Notes: generated by a model from the sequence alone, not told the origin. A stretch of 64,000 bases of DNA from Paguma larvata (GCA_030068075.1 CM057841.1:40031030-40095029), one strand, 5' to 3'. Shown: positions 46,621-59,762, counted from the stretch's first letter. A program made the numbers and translations.

Positions 46621-47739
46621 TTACCTATAGATTACTCTCATTTAAATTAGTTTATGTCCTGAAAATGTCCTGATGCCTCAAATCATGCCAATTGAACCTG
46701 ATTTCACTTAAAACCAGCAGCGTAATAAAGAATACATTCTTAACTTTGATACTAACATTTTTTGTGAGGAAAAAAAAAAATCCAGAAAGAAACTGCAAAG
46801 GGCAAGCTTCATCGTTTCCTTCTCTTCAATTCCAGAATATCGAAAAGGTACTTCTATCATGGTTGTGATCACTTTATGTTAGAAGTCTTTAGTTTAAGTG
46901 TTCTTCCCATCAGTTACTGATCATCTGTGCCTTAGAGACCCTGCCTCAATTCATCTTGTTTTCCTCGGGTCATAGCAGAAGTTTGGTCTATGGCAAGCAC
47001 TCAAATGTCTGAATTGAATAAATATATGGCAGTGTATGTATGAGTTTTCTCAATATGAGCAAACGAATTAAACAGCAAACTGGAGTCACCACTCATGTAT
47101 TTTTCTTCATCTGTTTCAGCCTTATACTTTTCCGTATAAAACCCTTATCTTCTTATTCCCTGCCTATTATTTACTGCTTCTGGTTATCAGCTTATGTATG
47201 GAGCTCTTCTTTGTGGAGGTTTTGATAGGTCTCACTGACTCCAGCTTTTCTGAGCCACTTAAAAGGATTTAAGAAATGAAAGTTAGGGGGAGGGTTCTTT
47301 TAGTGTATTTTATTTTTCTCAGGGAATAGTCACCAGAAGCATATATAGGAATTCACAGTTTAGTTCCATGTTTGTTTGCTTCTTTGTCGTATTTGGTCTG
47401 TTGGGACATTTGCCATGCCATGTGGCTTTCAAAACTCAATTGTCAAAGGTTCGAAAATGGAAATATTTCCAAGATGTGTGACCTGTGTGTGTACTCTGTG
47501 TGGAGTCTACTTTGTTTGGAAGGGAGAAAAGAGACATAGAAAAGTTGATTTGTAAGATGCCCTTGCTAAGAGTCAAATCCAGCATCTGTGACGTGACAAG
47601 ATTAACATTTTCTTTCTCGGCACCCCCTTCCTTCGTCTATCAAAATGGATATTAAGTCTTCTTTGGGAAGAGTAAGTAAATATTAAATGTTACAATGCCA
47701 GTTTATCCATTCATTCTTTCATTCAGCAATGTGAGCATG
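46621..47739. other. Mostly unassigned sequence
   Basis: Around 46925-47030 there are weak L2/MIR 3'-end words (TGGCAAGCACTCAAATGTCTG, TTGAATAAATA). No exon. Confidence 0.4.
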
Positions 47740-47755
47740 TAGAATATTCCAGACT

Positions 47756-47995
47756 CATGATGCCTGGGTGGCTCAGTCGGTTAAGCAACCACCTCTTGAT
47801 TTCAGCTCAGGTCATGATCCCCTGGTCATGAATCCTGAGATTAAGCCCCACAGTGGGCTCCCTGGTTGGGGTGGAAGCTTCTTAAGATTCTCTCTCTCCC
47901 TCTCTGCCCTCACCTCTGTCCCTCCCTCCCTCTCTCCGTCTCTCTCTCCTTCTCTGCCTCCTCACCTCTCTCTCACTCCAAAAAAAAAAAAAAAA
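47756..47995 (+). mobile_element. CAN SINE, plus strand, with TSD
   Basis: TGATGCCTGGGTGGCTCAGT head, CTGAGATTAAGCCCCACAGT core, long CT-rich part and a run of A. TAGAATATTCCAGACT (47740-47755) and TAGAATGTTCCAGACT (47996-48011) are its duplicated target with one difference. The core is nearer to older carnivore subfamilies. Confidence 0.93.
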
Positions 47996-48011
47996 TAGAA
48001 TGTTCCAGACT

Positions 48012-49439
48012 TCTTTTGAGACTAAAACAAGCCAAGAACCCACTCCTATATAGCTTATGGTCTAGTTGGAAAAAAATAAAATTGTTTAAACTGTAACTTA
48101 TAGTATTGTAACTGTGTTGTAACAACCCAAGACATTTTCTAGAGAAAAGAGCTAGATTCTATGGGAACATTAAATTTTCCCATGGAACAGTCTTCAAGGC
48201 ACCTGACCCAGATGACATGCCATAGCAGATGTGAATGATGAAGAGAAGTTTTCCAGATGAGCATTGGGGGGAGTGACTAAATTAAAGAGATCGGCAGGGC
48301 CTAGAGTGCCTGTGTGGGGAGAGACAAAGCAGTGAATGGGCAGTGAAGCGGGAGGGTATTGATGAAGGGGTGTACTGGTGAGAGATGACACTGAGGAGCT
48401 AGGCAGGGAACTGTCTCGTAAGCCCTGTACACCTTGTTAATATTTTAGTTTTTATATCAAGACCTTGAAATAAACACTAACTCTTTTTCAAATGTATTGG
48501 CATTGTGTTTCCTACAGTTAAGTAGAAATAGAAATGTGTTTCTTGAATCATGTCCAATATGACTGCTCAGCTCAGCTGGATGACCTACAGTCTAACCTTT
48601 CTATTCTGAGCACTGGTCTCTAGGATACTGTTGGAGTAGCCACCCAAGGTAGCCTGCTGTAGTTATTTTAGAATCCTAGGATTGGAAAGGAGGTTCACCA
48701 CACACTAGAAGGTGTCCTTCTCTCTGGTTAGCATGTGCTGAGCACAAGAGAACCATCATATCATATAGATTTCCTGGGTTTGGAGCCTCTACCTCTGCCA
48801 TTTAACCTCATCTCCATATTTCTCTGTCTTTGATAGAGAAGTCTTATGGGTACTGGAAACCAGTGAGACCCTGAAAAGGATGGAAAAATAAAAAGACATT
48901 AGGATGGGTAAAAAAAAATTAAAAATTGAAAGCAGATCTCAGAATAATTATTCTTTCAATGCCCCCAAATCCACAAAATCTAAAGGATTCTGTCATTAAA
49001 TATATGTATTTCTTAATGCTCCCTTGCCTCCATCTCCACTGTCCTTACCTTGGATCAGACTTATTCTTTCCAATGATTTCTGTACTAGAACCTTGACCCC
49101 TGTGTTGATTGAGTTAACCCATATTCCTTATGCTATCAGACTAATGTTTCTTCAATATAAAACTGGATCCTGTCAGTCTCCTATCTAATGCTCATCAATA
49201 ACTCCCTTATAAAATGTGTGGCATTTAGTACGTGTTCTTTTGCTGGTGGGTCTGTCCAGTGGGATGCTCAGGTGGTTTAATTTCTGTGGGATGGTTGAAC
49301 CCAGCATTCACAGTACACTGGTCACTCTGACCTTTTCCCTTCCTTCACATCAAACACTAGTGGCTTGTGGCATGGTGGTGGAGAATTGCTGTTCCAACTC
49401 CCGAGATCCACTTAACGAATCATATTTCATCTTAATGAG
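48012..49439. other. Unassigned sequence
   Basis: No family or exon recognised. Confidence 0.4.
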
Positions 49440-49640
49440 GTTGATTGACTCAAAACTGTGCTAGAAATTGTGCTAAGAACTATATGTGTAATAATCTAAT
49501 TGGTCCTCATGAACTTGCTTTGAGGTATGTAGTGTTTTTATCTTTATTTTATATGTTTAAAACTGAATTTCAGGGTATTATTAAGCTTTCCAGGCAGTAA
49601 GTGAACTAGTTTGGATTTAGATGTTGGCTATTGCCAGAAA
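49440..49640 (-). mobile_element. MIR relic, minus strand
   Basis: ATTGTGCTAAGAACTATATG, TGGTCCTCATGAACTTGC, TTGAGGTATG, AACTGAATTTCAGGGTATTA and CAGGCAGTAAGTGAACTAGT follow the inverted MIR. Confidence 0.6.
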
Positions 49641-50839
49641 AGGCAATCTTGATTACTGGTTCTGTACTTCCAGGTCCTAATCATTTCCTTCTTTTCTTAT
49701 AGATAAGGTTAGTGAGGTAAAAATCATACTGGGGTTATAAGATATATAATCAGATCTGATTGTACAAATTGAGAGAGACTATCCCAATTTTTTTCTAAAT
49801 TCAATATTATCGGGCTTGAATTAAGGTGTGTATCACTAGATCCTTGACAACTGTCTGTTATACTAAAATTCTACTTTAAAATGCCTGTACTAATAAGATC
49901 TAAAATTCAGCCATGACCTACCCAGGGGTCAAGTTCTAAAACCCTATTGATTGGTTTGCATCTTTCTTAAAGAACCTTGAGTTAATGCCCCTGCCTCCTC
50001 CTCCTGCCCCCCAGAACAATCTTATAAGTCCTTTGAGATTTTGCTAAAAGCCCAACACACTGTCTTCTAGGAGCATTATTATATAGTCTTAGTAACATGC
50101 ACTGAATAAAAATGGACACATTACACAGTCTTGGTTCCTCCAACAGTGATTGGAAATAGATCGAAAGAGCTGAGGCACTAACTCAACCAGCCATTCCATC
50201 ATCAGCCTGTCTCAGGGTAGTAATAAACTTCTTGGTCTGCTAAATTTATGGAGTAGAAGTGCGAGCACAGTCTCCCAGTGGTACCCATGGCTTTGAACAG
50301 GTCAATAACAGTGGTCTGGAGGTCTGCACACTGACCATTATAAGCACCATGTGGACTCACCAATGCGCTGTCACTAGCAATCGCTTCCCCACTAGCTCCT
50401 TAGCTGAAAATATAAATCAGGCTGCCTAAGAAAGGGGTTTTACATCAGATGGCATTAGAGTATTTCTTATGTAGTAGTGTAAGATTAAGGGTTTAACTCC
50501 CAAATACTCTCTATATTTATACACTCCACTAGCTTAGCCAACAACTCTGGACCATGAAAGAGCATGTGTAGCCCTGAGTCACCTTCTCATCTGACTCCGG
50601 GTATGACTTCTACCTTTACAAGGGCAGTGGTGCCTTGTGTTGCAATGGACAAACATCCTTATGTTATATGAGTCATGTAGTCATTAAGCCTAGGATGTCC
50701 AAGCACCACTCTTAAGTTTACAATGGTTATAATAATATATTTCACTTCCTGTCATACTTGAGGGCCACTTGTATAGGGCCTTGAAGGATCATTCTTGCTC
50801 TGTCACTAGATCTTTGCGGATGACATTTCTCTGCCTTGG
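49641..50839. other. Unassigned sequence
   Basis: No family or exon recognised. Confidence 0.4.
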
Positions 50840-51140
50840 TCACATTGCCCTGTGCATTGCCTAGTTAACTCTTGCTCTTCTTTCTCATGGCTGTGTAGAA
50901 TCACTTCCTTAGGAAAGCCTTCTCAGACTGCAACTGTCTAAATCTCCACCCTCCCTTCCCCAAGCCCGTACGAACACTCATTTTGGTATAGTAAATAAAT
51001 GTGGTGAATCTTGCATTCATACCTATCTCTCCCACTGAGCTGGAAGCTCCGTGGATGTCATGACTCTTGTGCTTTTGTTCAGTCACGTCCTCAGTACCAA
51101 GTGCGGTATTCAGCACCCAGTAGAAAAACAATAGCTATTG
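50840..51140 (+). mobile_element. L2 (LINE-2) 3' end relic
   Basis: CACATTGCCCTGTGCATTGC, AGGAAAGCCTTCTCAGACTG, CCCACTGAGCTGGAAGCTCC, TTGTTCAGTCACGTCCTCAG and CAGCACCCAGTAGAAA follow the L2 3' end in order. Confidence 0.75.
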
Positions 51141-51650
51141 CACGCAAAAATATAATGAGAAAAATTCTTCAAAGAAATTATATGCTATTTTATAAAAAAA
51201 TTGATGAGAATTTTTCATCTTGAATTCTATAACCATTCATTTATTTGTATTTTTTAACAAATATTTCTTAATCTTCCCCTCTTTTCCAAGAGTTTGCTAA
51301 GACCTGGGTCTAAAATAAATAAATAAATAAGTAAATACATAATTAAAGCAAACTTCAAAATAAAATCTTTAATTTCTCTCATTCCCTCTTTGACTCTGAA
51401 AGAATATATATGTTTATTCAGTAAAAATAGAATGGTATAAATCCTTACACTCTATTTACATATCAGTGTTTGGTGGAAACCGTTGTGTTTGTTGCATCTA
51501 AGAATACAGAAAATCAATCTGTGAAAAGTGATGGTTTACAATTGGTCAAAAATCCAGAAACATTTTTTGTTTTTTTGGGGGAAGGAACTCCTGGCCTTCT
51601 AATGTATTTTCACAAAAACAAAACAAGCGACACACACACAAAAGCAAATG

Positions 51651-51699
<49 letters not shown>

Positions 51700-52464
51700 C
51701 ATCTCTTTTGTAAACTAGAAATTATGTGTTTTAAATAACTTTATTATTTTTTAATGTTAAATAGGAATTTCTTCCCTCACAGGATCAGAGCCTCTGGAAA
51801 CCACTGCCAGACAGTGATTATAATATAAATAAAATAAGCATGTACTAGTGAAAAATTAGGTATTTGGAAAGTCAACGTATGCGTGTATTTCTTGTGTATG
51901 ATGTGTTAGTATATAACAGAGGGCAGTCTGGGGCGACTGTTGGGTGTCAGAGGAGAGAAACTTGGATGCTCACAGCAAGCAGCATGTTGAATAAAATCCA
52001 AATGTAATAAAGTACATATGGCTTGCTTTCTAGAGAGATCTAAAAAATTAATTTTTTCTGCAAACTAGACCAAATTTGTATTGAATTCCTGTGTATAAGC
52101 AAGTTAAAATTGACTATGGGTAGCTTTACTCACATGCTTTTTATTGGCCACTTGCTTGTTTAGGGGAAATCGAGAAACAGCATAGCATATCTCTAAGAAG
52201 AGTTTACTGAGTTTGCACATCTTTCAACAAGCGCAAGATCCACCACTGGCAGTATAGTAATGTGATTATACATTGCAGCCTGGAACATTCACTCCTGGAC
52301 AGAAATAGCTACACAAGAGCCTAAATATGGAGCAGGTATACGTAGTTCAGTAGTTCAACCACAAACCACATCCGCTCCAAATTTAGTAGGACACAGAGAA
52401 TGGCACGCATTTCACATTTGTTCAACAGGGGAGCATAAAGCTATGGTTTGCATGTCCTAGATCT
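51141..52464. other. Unassigned, with (TAAA)n and (CA)n
   Basis: (TAAA)n at 51317-51345; (CA)n at 51652-51698. No family or exon recognised elsewhere. Confidence 0.4.
51652..51698. repeat. (CA)n microsatellite, longest in the window
   Basis: About 23 perfect CA units. Confidence 0.95.
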
Positions 52465-52620
52465 GAGATTGTCAAAGTGTGGTTCCCTCATTAACAGTAT
52501 CAGCACAACATGAGAATTTTTTAGAAATGCAAATGATTAGGCCCCACCCTAAATCTATTGAATCAGGAACTTGAGGAGTGGGGTCCAGCAATTTGTGAGA
52601 GTGTGTGTGTGTGTGTTAAC
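52465..52620 (+). mobile_element. MER5A-like DNA transposon (hAT-Charlie)
   Basis: GATTGTCAAAGTGTGGTTCC, TAGAAATGCAAATGATTAGG, CCCCACCCTAAATCTATTGA, ATCAGGAACTTGAGGAGTGG and GGTCCAGCAATTTGTG follow the MER5 order. A (GT)n at 52600-52617 replaces its end. Confidence 0.85.
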
Positions 52621-52639
52621 GTGAATTCTTACTGTTTTT

Positions 52640-52735
52640 TTTCTAGTTTTATTGAGAAATAATTGGCATACATCATTGTGTATGTTTAAGGTATACATCA
52701 TGATGCATCAATCTTTATTTTAACATCTTCCTAAT
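52640..52735. mobile_element. Possible old LINE-1 fragment
   Basis: TAGTTTTATTGAGAAATAAT, TGGCATACATCATTGTGTAT and GTTTAAGGTATACATCATGA resemble a frequent old LINE-1 passage (a form of TTTATTGAGATATAATTGACAT). Orientation not assigned. Confidence 0.5.
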
Positions 52736-52984
52736 GATTGTGATAAATGCTGAAGTTCAGGAACACTACCCTACTTTCAGGTAAACTGAGCTCAGTCCCG
52801 GCACATTCTGTGGCAAACTAACTCTTCCTCTCAGTTCTTTCAGAAAATACTTCCCCAACTAGGGCAGCTTTGAATGAAATCAGACTATTCCTTGAGCTGG
52901 ACCCTGGAGTTTCTAGATGATTCTCTCCAATGGGATCTAGTCATTCTTTCTTGTCCTATGTTACTTTACAGAATTACCTGTGAT

Positions 52985-53370
52985 TTCTCAAATACGACTT
53001 CATGGTCCTGCCTCGGTACATGCTGCTTTATCTGTCCATACTGCCTTTTCTTACCTGTCTTTCAAATGCCAGCCTAGATCAGACACCCTGTCCTCCAGTA
53101 AATCGTTCTAGTAAACTGTGTTCTGACATTAGAGGCACTGTCCCGTGCCTCCATGTGACCTGACTTTCCTCATCAGCTTGGTTGTGTTTCTGTCTCTACT
53201 GTAAAAGCAACGGGCTTCAATAGAACAAGGCAGTGTCCTTTTTTTCTCCTTCAGCTTTAAAATTATCAGAGTTAAAAAAAAAAAAATAGGAAAAGAAAAG
53301 AAGGAAATTACCCGGGTGTGTTGCATATAGTAGGCTTGCAAATGTTCATTAGATTAATGAATCCATAGTC
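52985..53370 (+). mobile_element. L2 (LINE-2) 3' end relic
   Basis: TCAAATGCCAGCCTAGATCA, CCTGTCCTCCAGTAAATCG, GTGACCTGACTTTCCTC, TGCATATAGTAGGCTTGCAA and ATGTTCATTAGATTAATGAA follow the L2 3' part; the middle is diverged and contains an A-run. Confidence 0.55.
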
Positions 53371-53409
53371 ACATTTAATTTGTACCATGACCTGTGTGAT
53401 AGAGGTAAT

Positions 53410-53600
53410 ATATTATGACATTTTATTCACATTATAAAATAATTCAAGCTCACTATAGAAAAACATAGAAAATATTTAAATAGTATGAAATATAAAATGA
53501 ACCCAGTTGACACTTTTGCCATGCAGAGGTAATCCCTCTGTATGATAAGAGTATAACATGGTAAGAGTTAACATTTTGGTGCATTTCTCTCTCACCATTC
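53410..53600. mobile_element. Ancient LINE fragment, family uncertain
   Basis: CACTATAGAAAAACATAGAAA, GCAGAGGTAATCCCTCTG and TTAACATTTTGGTGCATTTC resemble a recurrent old LINE passage. Confidence 0.4.
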
Positions 53601-55369
53601 AGTTTGCATTGAAAAAAGAAAAAGTTCTAATATTGCAGTTACATACTGTATGCTTTCCAGGCTTGTTTTCTATTATTTTCTTTTCTGCAGCACAGGGTCC
53701 AATGATAACCTTCTTTTATTTCCATCCTTTTGAAAATACTTTCCTCTCATACAAGATGGCCACCCCCCTACCGCCGCCTGCAACTTACTCTTCTGTGTCC
53801 TCCCAGGCAATAACTCCACTTCTGTTCCCTTTGTGACTCTTTCTCTGAGACCCTCAAGTTGACTTATTTATGACTTCTCTGTGCTGGTCCACCATCCAGC
53901 ACAAGTATCTCTTCTAACCCTTAGACACCTTTTATTTTAAGTATGTGCTCATTGGATGCTTTACCCATTCACTTTTGCCTCTCCTCCCAATCTGTTCCTT
54001 CTGTTTCCTTCTTGCCCCTTTTTACCCTTATTCTTCATTTGTGATTTCACATATTGGTCCTATACCTGATACAATGAGCAGGCAAAGGTATGTGTAAGTT
54101 ACCTTAATTGCCGAAGGCCCACCGGTATGCCTCTTTCATTTTTTTGTAAGAGAAAAAAAATCAATAGTCTACAGTGTCTTTCGGTTAAATTAAATACGCA
54201 TGAATAAGTTTTACACCTAGAGTAGGTATTTGTAACATTGATGCTTCAAAATGAAATTGAGCATTAACCACCACCAGCAATGAGTTAAATGCTGCCATCA
54301 GCCATAGCTGCAGTTGAAAATTCCCTGAAAGTTGATTTTGTTTCAGGCACAGCTCTTGCAGGCACCAACTCATGTCCTATCTACACATCATCTACATAGA
54401 GGCCAGAGTCTGTCACATCACTGGCCAGTTGTGTTTGTTGTGTTAAAGCTAAAAAAGAGTCAGAGGGGAAGAGAGCTCTTGTCAGATAAAAGTTTTGTCA
54501 GATTGTTCTCCTCGCCCTCCTCCCCTTCTCCCTGAGTTCGCATTGCTGAACTGTAATTGTACTATCTTCTCCTTGAGGAAGACAGGAAAATAAAAGCACT
54601 CACTTGTGCAGATAAAGAGCATGTTCTCCCTGAAGTCATTCCAGCAACGCACAATAGAGCTTGCTATAAACATGAGAGCAATACGATCTCTCTATACAGA
54701 ACATTGTCCAGACGCTGCCTTCTGTGATTTGGGACTGTTTTCTTGTTTGTTTATGTGAAAAAAACAATAGAGTAATAAAGAAAAACAAGAAGCACATGGG
54801 TTTTTCTCACCCAATGATAATCAATAGATAATTGTAAATGAATTTTTCTCAAAGCAACCGGAGAGAGATTATGCAGTTGCAAGAGGAAAGAGAAGGTGAA
54901 CTCTGACAGAGTCCGTGATTAGAATCAGAGGGCTGGAATGTTGCATTCCCTCTTATGACGAGGTATTATTTTAATTCACTGACAGAAAATCAACTCATTG
55001 GATGATCTGTTATCACTCCAGTTTGTCTGTTAAATCAATCAGTGATGTTTATTGAGTACCTACTGCATGCATAAGTGAGAATGTCCAGAAGTATTCTATG
55101 GACGTGGTCACTAAAGTACTTGTCCACAAACATGAGTCCAAGAGAATTTTCTGAGACTGTCCTTCACAGGCTCCTGAACTAGAACCAGCCATTCCCCTCA
55201 CTACCCCCGACATGCAATATAAAATAAGATGAGTGACAAAAAGGCCAAATGGAGATTGTCATGGTTAATTTCTCTAACTAGTACTGAGGAACCGGGAATG
55301 TTTGTACCGGTATAGCTCAAATTTTGAATTGCCAAGCCCCAATGCCCCATATTTCTGGATTTAAGATTT
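53601..55369. other. Unassigned sequence, part possibly conserved
   Basis: No family recognised. The 54440-55010 part has no repeat and little low complexity; it may be conserved non-coding DNA. No exon. Confidence 0.35.
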
Positions 55370-55425
55370 TTCCATAATACAGATACTGCTGATTCAGAAC
55401 CCCAGTTTGAGAAACACTGCTCTAT
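55370..55425 (-). mobile_element. MER5-like end fragment, minus strand
   Basis: GATACTGCTGATTCAGAACC and CCAGTTTGAGAAACACTGCT are the inverted terminal part of a MER5-type element. Confidence 0.6.
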
Positions 55426-56054
55426 GTCATTTCCCACAAAATATTTTTTGCATCATATGAACAGTCACAACCTATGTTAACTTGCTCATAGACTCTTTCT
55501 TTCTGTCTTTTTTTTTTTTTTTTTTTTGGTCATTAATTAGAATGCTATGAAGGGCAGTAAAAACTTGACTATAATATTTTTCTAGTTAGCTTGCACCTTC
55601 CTAGACATAACTTCTCAGGAAAATTACATGGTTTAATTACAGTTCATAAGGCAGAATGAACGGTATTGCTCACATGGCCATTTATTTATTTGTTTATTTA
55701 ACATGCAATGTTGCAGTTGTCATAGTTAGATCCTATGCTAGGGATTAGGTGTAAAAAGATGAGAAGAACATGAACATTTCGTTTCAAGAATCAGAATCTC
55801 ATGGGGAAGACAAGGAAACATAGAACTACCAGATATGATCGTACAGTGATAGCAAGGGATGCAAAGAAAGAACTCCATCTTCAATCAGATTGGAGAGTAA
55901 TGTCAGAAGATGGTTCAAGACTGGTTGACGTCTATACTGTATTGGTGAATATGGAACCCCACACACTAACGGAACCAGTGCTTGGCTCCCAGAATGATAG
56001 GACTTGAGATTGAGCAGCTTTTTAGCAAGGACCCTGCTGCAATGCTAATGAAGG
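55426..56054. other. Mostly unassigned, with a T-run and (TTTA)n
   Basis: T-run at 55508-55528 and TTTA/TTTG units near 55681-55700. Weak ancient-repeat words at 55730-55860. A 68-codon frame at 55801-56007 has no support. Confidence 0.4.
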
Positions 56055-56330
56055 GGTAAGAGCACCTACCTTAGGAATCAGCACTCTGAGTCTGAATCAT
56101 GACCTGGTCACTTGATACCTGTATGACCTTAGTCAGACCACTCAATTTCTCTGAGCTCCATTTTCTCATTTGCAATATATGGATAATAATAATGCTTAGG
56201 TTGTGTTCAGGATCCAACTTAAGATCATGCATTTAACGTCTCTAGTATACTATCTAAATAGGAGTGAAATAGTAATGATTATCAAATGAATTAAATACAA
56301 GTAACAGCCCTATGCAAAAGGACTAGAAAG
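56055..56330 (+). mobile_element. MIR, nearly full
   Basis: GGGGTAAGAGCACCTACCTT, GGAATCAGCACTCTGAGTCT, ACCTGTATGACCTTAGTCAG, ACCACTCAATTTCTCTGAGC, TCCATTTTCTCATTTGCAAT and ATGGATAATAATAATGCTTA form one of the best-preserved MIRs here. Confidence 0.85.
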
Positions 56331-56564
56331 GTAAGATTTGGTCATTGGTAATGGCTGTAAAATGAATTTTCACAGTGGCCTTCTTCATGGTACTCCTAGA
56401 ACATCTATACCTTTCTTGTGTGTGTGTGAACTGGAGATTCTATACAGCCCTGTGAGTATTTGTCTAACTTTCTGTCTGAAAGGAGAACACGAGAATTTTA
56501 CCCAACCCTTAGTAGAAATAACCCAAGGCCCTAAGAATATGAGCTTCCTGCCCAGCCATTTTCA

Positions 56565-56685
56565 ATAGACCGTATGTTCTTGAAAATCTGAGCCATGTTT
56601 AATCATACCTGTAATCCTAGTTCTTAACACAAGAATCAAACACAGAAGGTGGTAATACATGAGTATTGAATGAATAAACAATCCA
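56565..56685 (+). mobile_element. L2 (LINE-2) 3' end relic
   Basis: AGACCGTATGTTCTTGAAAA, CATACCTGTAATCCTAGTTC, GGTGGTAATACATGAGTATT and GAATGAATAAACAA resemble the L2 end. Confidence 0.55.
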
Positions 56686-58729
56686 AATTTTTGTTTTGTT
56701 TTTTTGTTTTGTTAGTTTTTTTGGGTTACATTGTCAAAATACAAACCAGCCTGAACCACGTATCTGAGACCAAGATAAAACTTTCAATACCTAAAGAGAA
56801 CATGTATTAAAATGCTTTGTTTATTATGTCCACTTTTAATTCTTTAATACAGTTACAAAAATTCCTTTATAAAAAAGGCTCGTATCCATGATTTTATTTA
56901 AATCACCAGCTTATCATTAAGTCCCATGACAGGGTGAAATATTTCTCATATTTTCTGCACTCCTTTTTCAAAAACATTAAAGAATAGTTTGCTAAGCCTT
57001 CAATTAACATTGAGTTAATAAATACAGTTGGTTTTGTTTTCTTTAGTATTACCCTTTACCTTGCCATTCCATGTTTGGAATTGCCATGAGTTCAGTTCTT
57101 AGCATTAGGACTGGGATTGCCATGAGGAAGGAGATGCATGCCTATCATGGTCAAAATATAATTACAGCCTCAAGTTCTTTCCTAACTGTGTGCTTTCTCC
57201 TTAATATTCCCTTCATATTTTCAGCTTTAAGAGCTCTTTCCTATAATCTTTGTCAATATGAGATGGTCTTTAAACTAGCACTATCCCCAAATTAAACAAT
57301 AATGATCTCATCATGAGGTAAGTTTGGGCATTTTTCTCAGCACATGTTCAGCAGTAAGTTGGTACCATTGGGATCACAATGTTTCTTTGGCATTAGAAAA
57401 CACATTTTGCTGTACTGTGCATGTTACAGGGTTTTTTTTTTTTTTGTTTTTGTTTTTGTTTTTTTTTTCAAAGAGTTTTTCTGGTGTTTGATAGTTTTTG
57501 TCAGATTTCAATTTGCCTGTAACTCAGCTGATAAGAAAAGTATACAATTTGGACAAGAATGCACCAGATTCTATGCCTTTATTCTCCCAGTATATAACTT
57601 CCCAGTTGGTATATTCTTGGATAAGATGCTGTCTTTCATTAATTAACTGAGGTCAGTTCTAATTCAGTAATAAGGGTGAATGTCTCAATATTTCACCTGA
57701 CAAAAATGGAATTTTCAGCTCATGAATATTTCCCAATATCAAAAACCTGGAGCTCTAGAAGTCTGTGAAAATATTTCACATACTTTGGAGCTTATCATTA
57801 TGTTCTTTATGGTGAATTTTTATTAGTAGGTAGACAGAGTAAAAGGATGATATAGGTCAAAAAAGGAAAGTTCCATGAGTGACAGTAAAAGGATTTTAAA
57901 TTAGGATTTGATAATTTTATTAATTTTGTAAATGGGAAAGTAAGTGCTTATGTCTTAATACTTTTAGTCAGAAATATCTAATGATATCCCTTGCTGCTGC
58001 ACAGTGAGTGATGGAGTTTCTTTTTGTGGGTAAGCATTAGAGTCATTAATTTTAATGAGAGTAATGTGTGTATATGTGTGTGTTTTAATGTGGAGATCTT
58101 GGAGTGAGCTCCTTAAAAACTTGCACTGGCCTGAGTTGAACGATAAAAGTGTTTATCTTTCAGGTCAACAATGAACATTAATAAGGAGGTCTCTGTGTAC
58201 CAGGATGCAATAGACAGTGGTTACCAAGGAGTTATTAAGTCAGTGATTAAATTCCTAATTTACCGATGGGTGGTATTGGCACTAAGCAGCAGGTCAACTG
58301 TCAACATCTCTGATATTTCAAAGATGATCATTGTTCCCATAAGGAAAGTCATACCTTACTGTATTCAGTAGGCAGAAAGGAAAAAATTACTTCATAAAGA
58401 TGAAAAATACAGCATAAATCATATTGTCCTCTGATGAGGAGATAGCATACTATATGGTCATTTTCCTTTTGATGTTTTCCCTTCACAGTGAGGTTCAGTC
58501 TTTTCCATGCAGCCCCTAGCTGTTTGGAGTTCAAATATGGGAGCTGAGGCCCAGGATCAAGCATTTTAACAAGTGCTTCAGAGGTTTAGGTTGCAAGTTT
58601 CCAAGTTCCATATTATGAGCAATACTTCCAGCTGTGCCAGAATTATTTTTTAAATGCACTGCTTCAGGATAAAAATTGGCAACACATTCTTGTCTTAGAA
58701 GTTATAAATTGGAAGATACGGTTGGTTTG
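56686..58729. other. Unassigned sequence
   Basis: T/G low-complexity at 57430-57470 and a short TG repeat at 58066-58083. No family or exon recognised. Confidence 0.4.
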
Positions 58730-58766
58730 GTGTGTGTGTGTGTGTGTGTATGTGTGTGTGTGTGTA
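58730..58766. repeat. (TG)n microsatellite
   Basis: TG units with a single TATG interruption. Confidence 0.95.
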
Positions 58767-59294
58767 TCTTAAAAAAGATTTCACTGTAAACAGTTGCTTG
58801 AAAGCTGTTATTAAGATATTATCCCAACATGGCTCATCCAGGTTAATGATAATCCTCTTCAAGGAAATACACCCTATCTATTCACTTCAAGCCCAATTCA
58901 CCTCTACTCACTGACACTAATGTGCTTTTCTCTCTTTGGCCTGGTGGGAAACCTCAGATATTTGACATTTTTGGACCCCTCTACAAAGTCCTTCCCCTGT
59001 CCCTTAAAAGACTTCCTTCAATGCTGGAATTCACTGAAGCCAAACGTGTTTTTCCCCAAAAGACATATTTTGTTATTGTTTAATTTTCAACTCTGTGCTT
59101 TTTGTACAGGTTTTGTATTGAATGACCAATCTCTATAATCCTATCTAGGGTGAATTTTCTTTCCTTTAAAACTCAGCTCAGAGATAATGCAATTTAGGGT
59201 AGTATGAATTGTTTCTTCTTCTGTAACTTCCTATTACCATTGCTTACTAGTATTTAAGTTTATTTCTCAAAGAAGTATATTGCTTACCTACTTT
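58767..59294. other. Mostly unassigned sequence
   Basis: Weak L2-like words at 59155-59270 (TTTAAAACTCAGCTCAGAG). No exon recognised. Confidence 0.4.
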
Positions 59295-59311
59295 AAAATG
59301 CTGAAGTTTGA

Positions 59312-59644
59312 GGAGAATCTGGTGGCTCAGTTGGTAAAGTGTCCTACCTTTTGTTTCAGTTCAGGTCATGTTCTCCCGTTCATGGGTTCAAGCCTCATGC
59401 TGGGCTTCACAGCTGGCAGTGCAGAGCCTGCTTGGGATTATCTCTCTCTCCCTCTCTCTCTGCCTCTCTCCTGCCCATGGTATCTCTATCTCTATCAAAA
59501 TAAATCAATAAAACTTTACAAAATAAATAAATAGTGGTGCCTAGGTGACTCAGTAGGTTGGTTTTGGCTCAGGTCTTGATCTCATGATTTTGTGAGTCTG
59601 AGCCCTACATCAGTCCCTGTGCTGATAGCATGGAGCCTGCTTGG

Positions 59645-59685
<41 letters not shown>

Positions 59686-59762
59686 CCTCCCCCACTTACA
59701 GGCTCTGTCTCTCTCTAAATAAATAAAGTTTTAAAAGAATTTTAAATGATTAAATGAAAAAT
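59312..59762 (+). mobile_element. CAN SINE with a second SINE in its tail
   Basis: The outer SINE starts GGAGAATCTGGTGGCTCAGT at 59312 and its AAATAAAT-type tail runs from about 59498. It is interrupted by the inner SINE (59534-59735) and goes on to 59762. AAAATGCTGAAGTTTGA (59295-59311) and AAAATTCTGAAGTTTGA (59763-59779) flank the pair with one difference, so they mark the outer insertion. Confidence 0.92.
59534..59735 (+). mobile_element. CAN SINE (inner copy)
   Basis: Head AGTGGTGCCTAGGTGACTCA, core TGTGCTGATAGCATGGAGCC, a (CT)n expansion of about 33 nt at 59649-59681, and AAATAAATAAAG tail. It has no flanking duplication of its own that I can separate from the A-rich tail. Confidence 0.9.
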
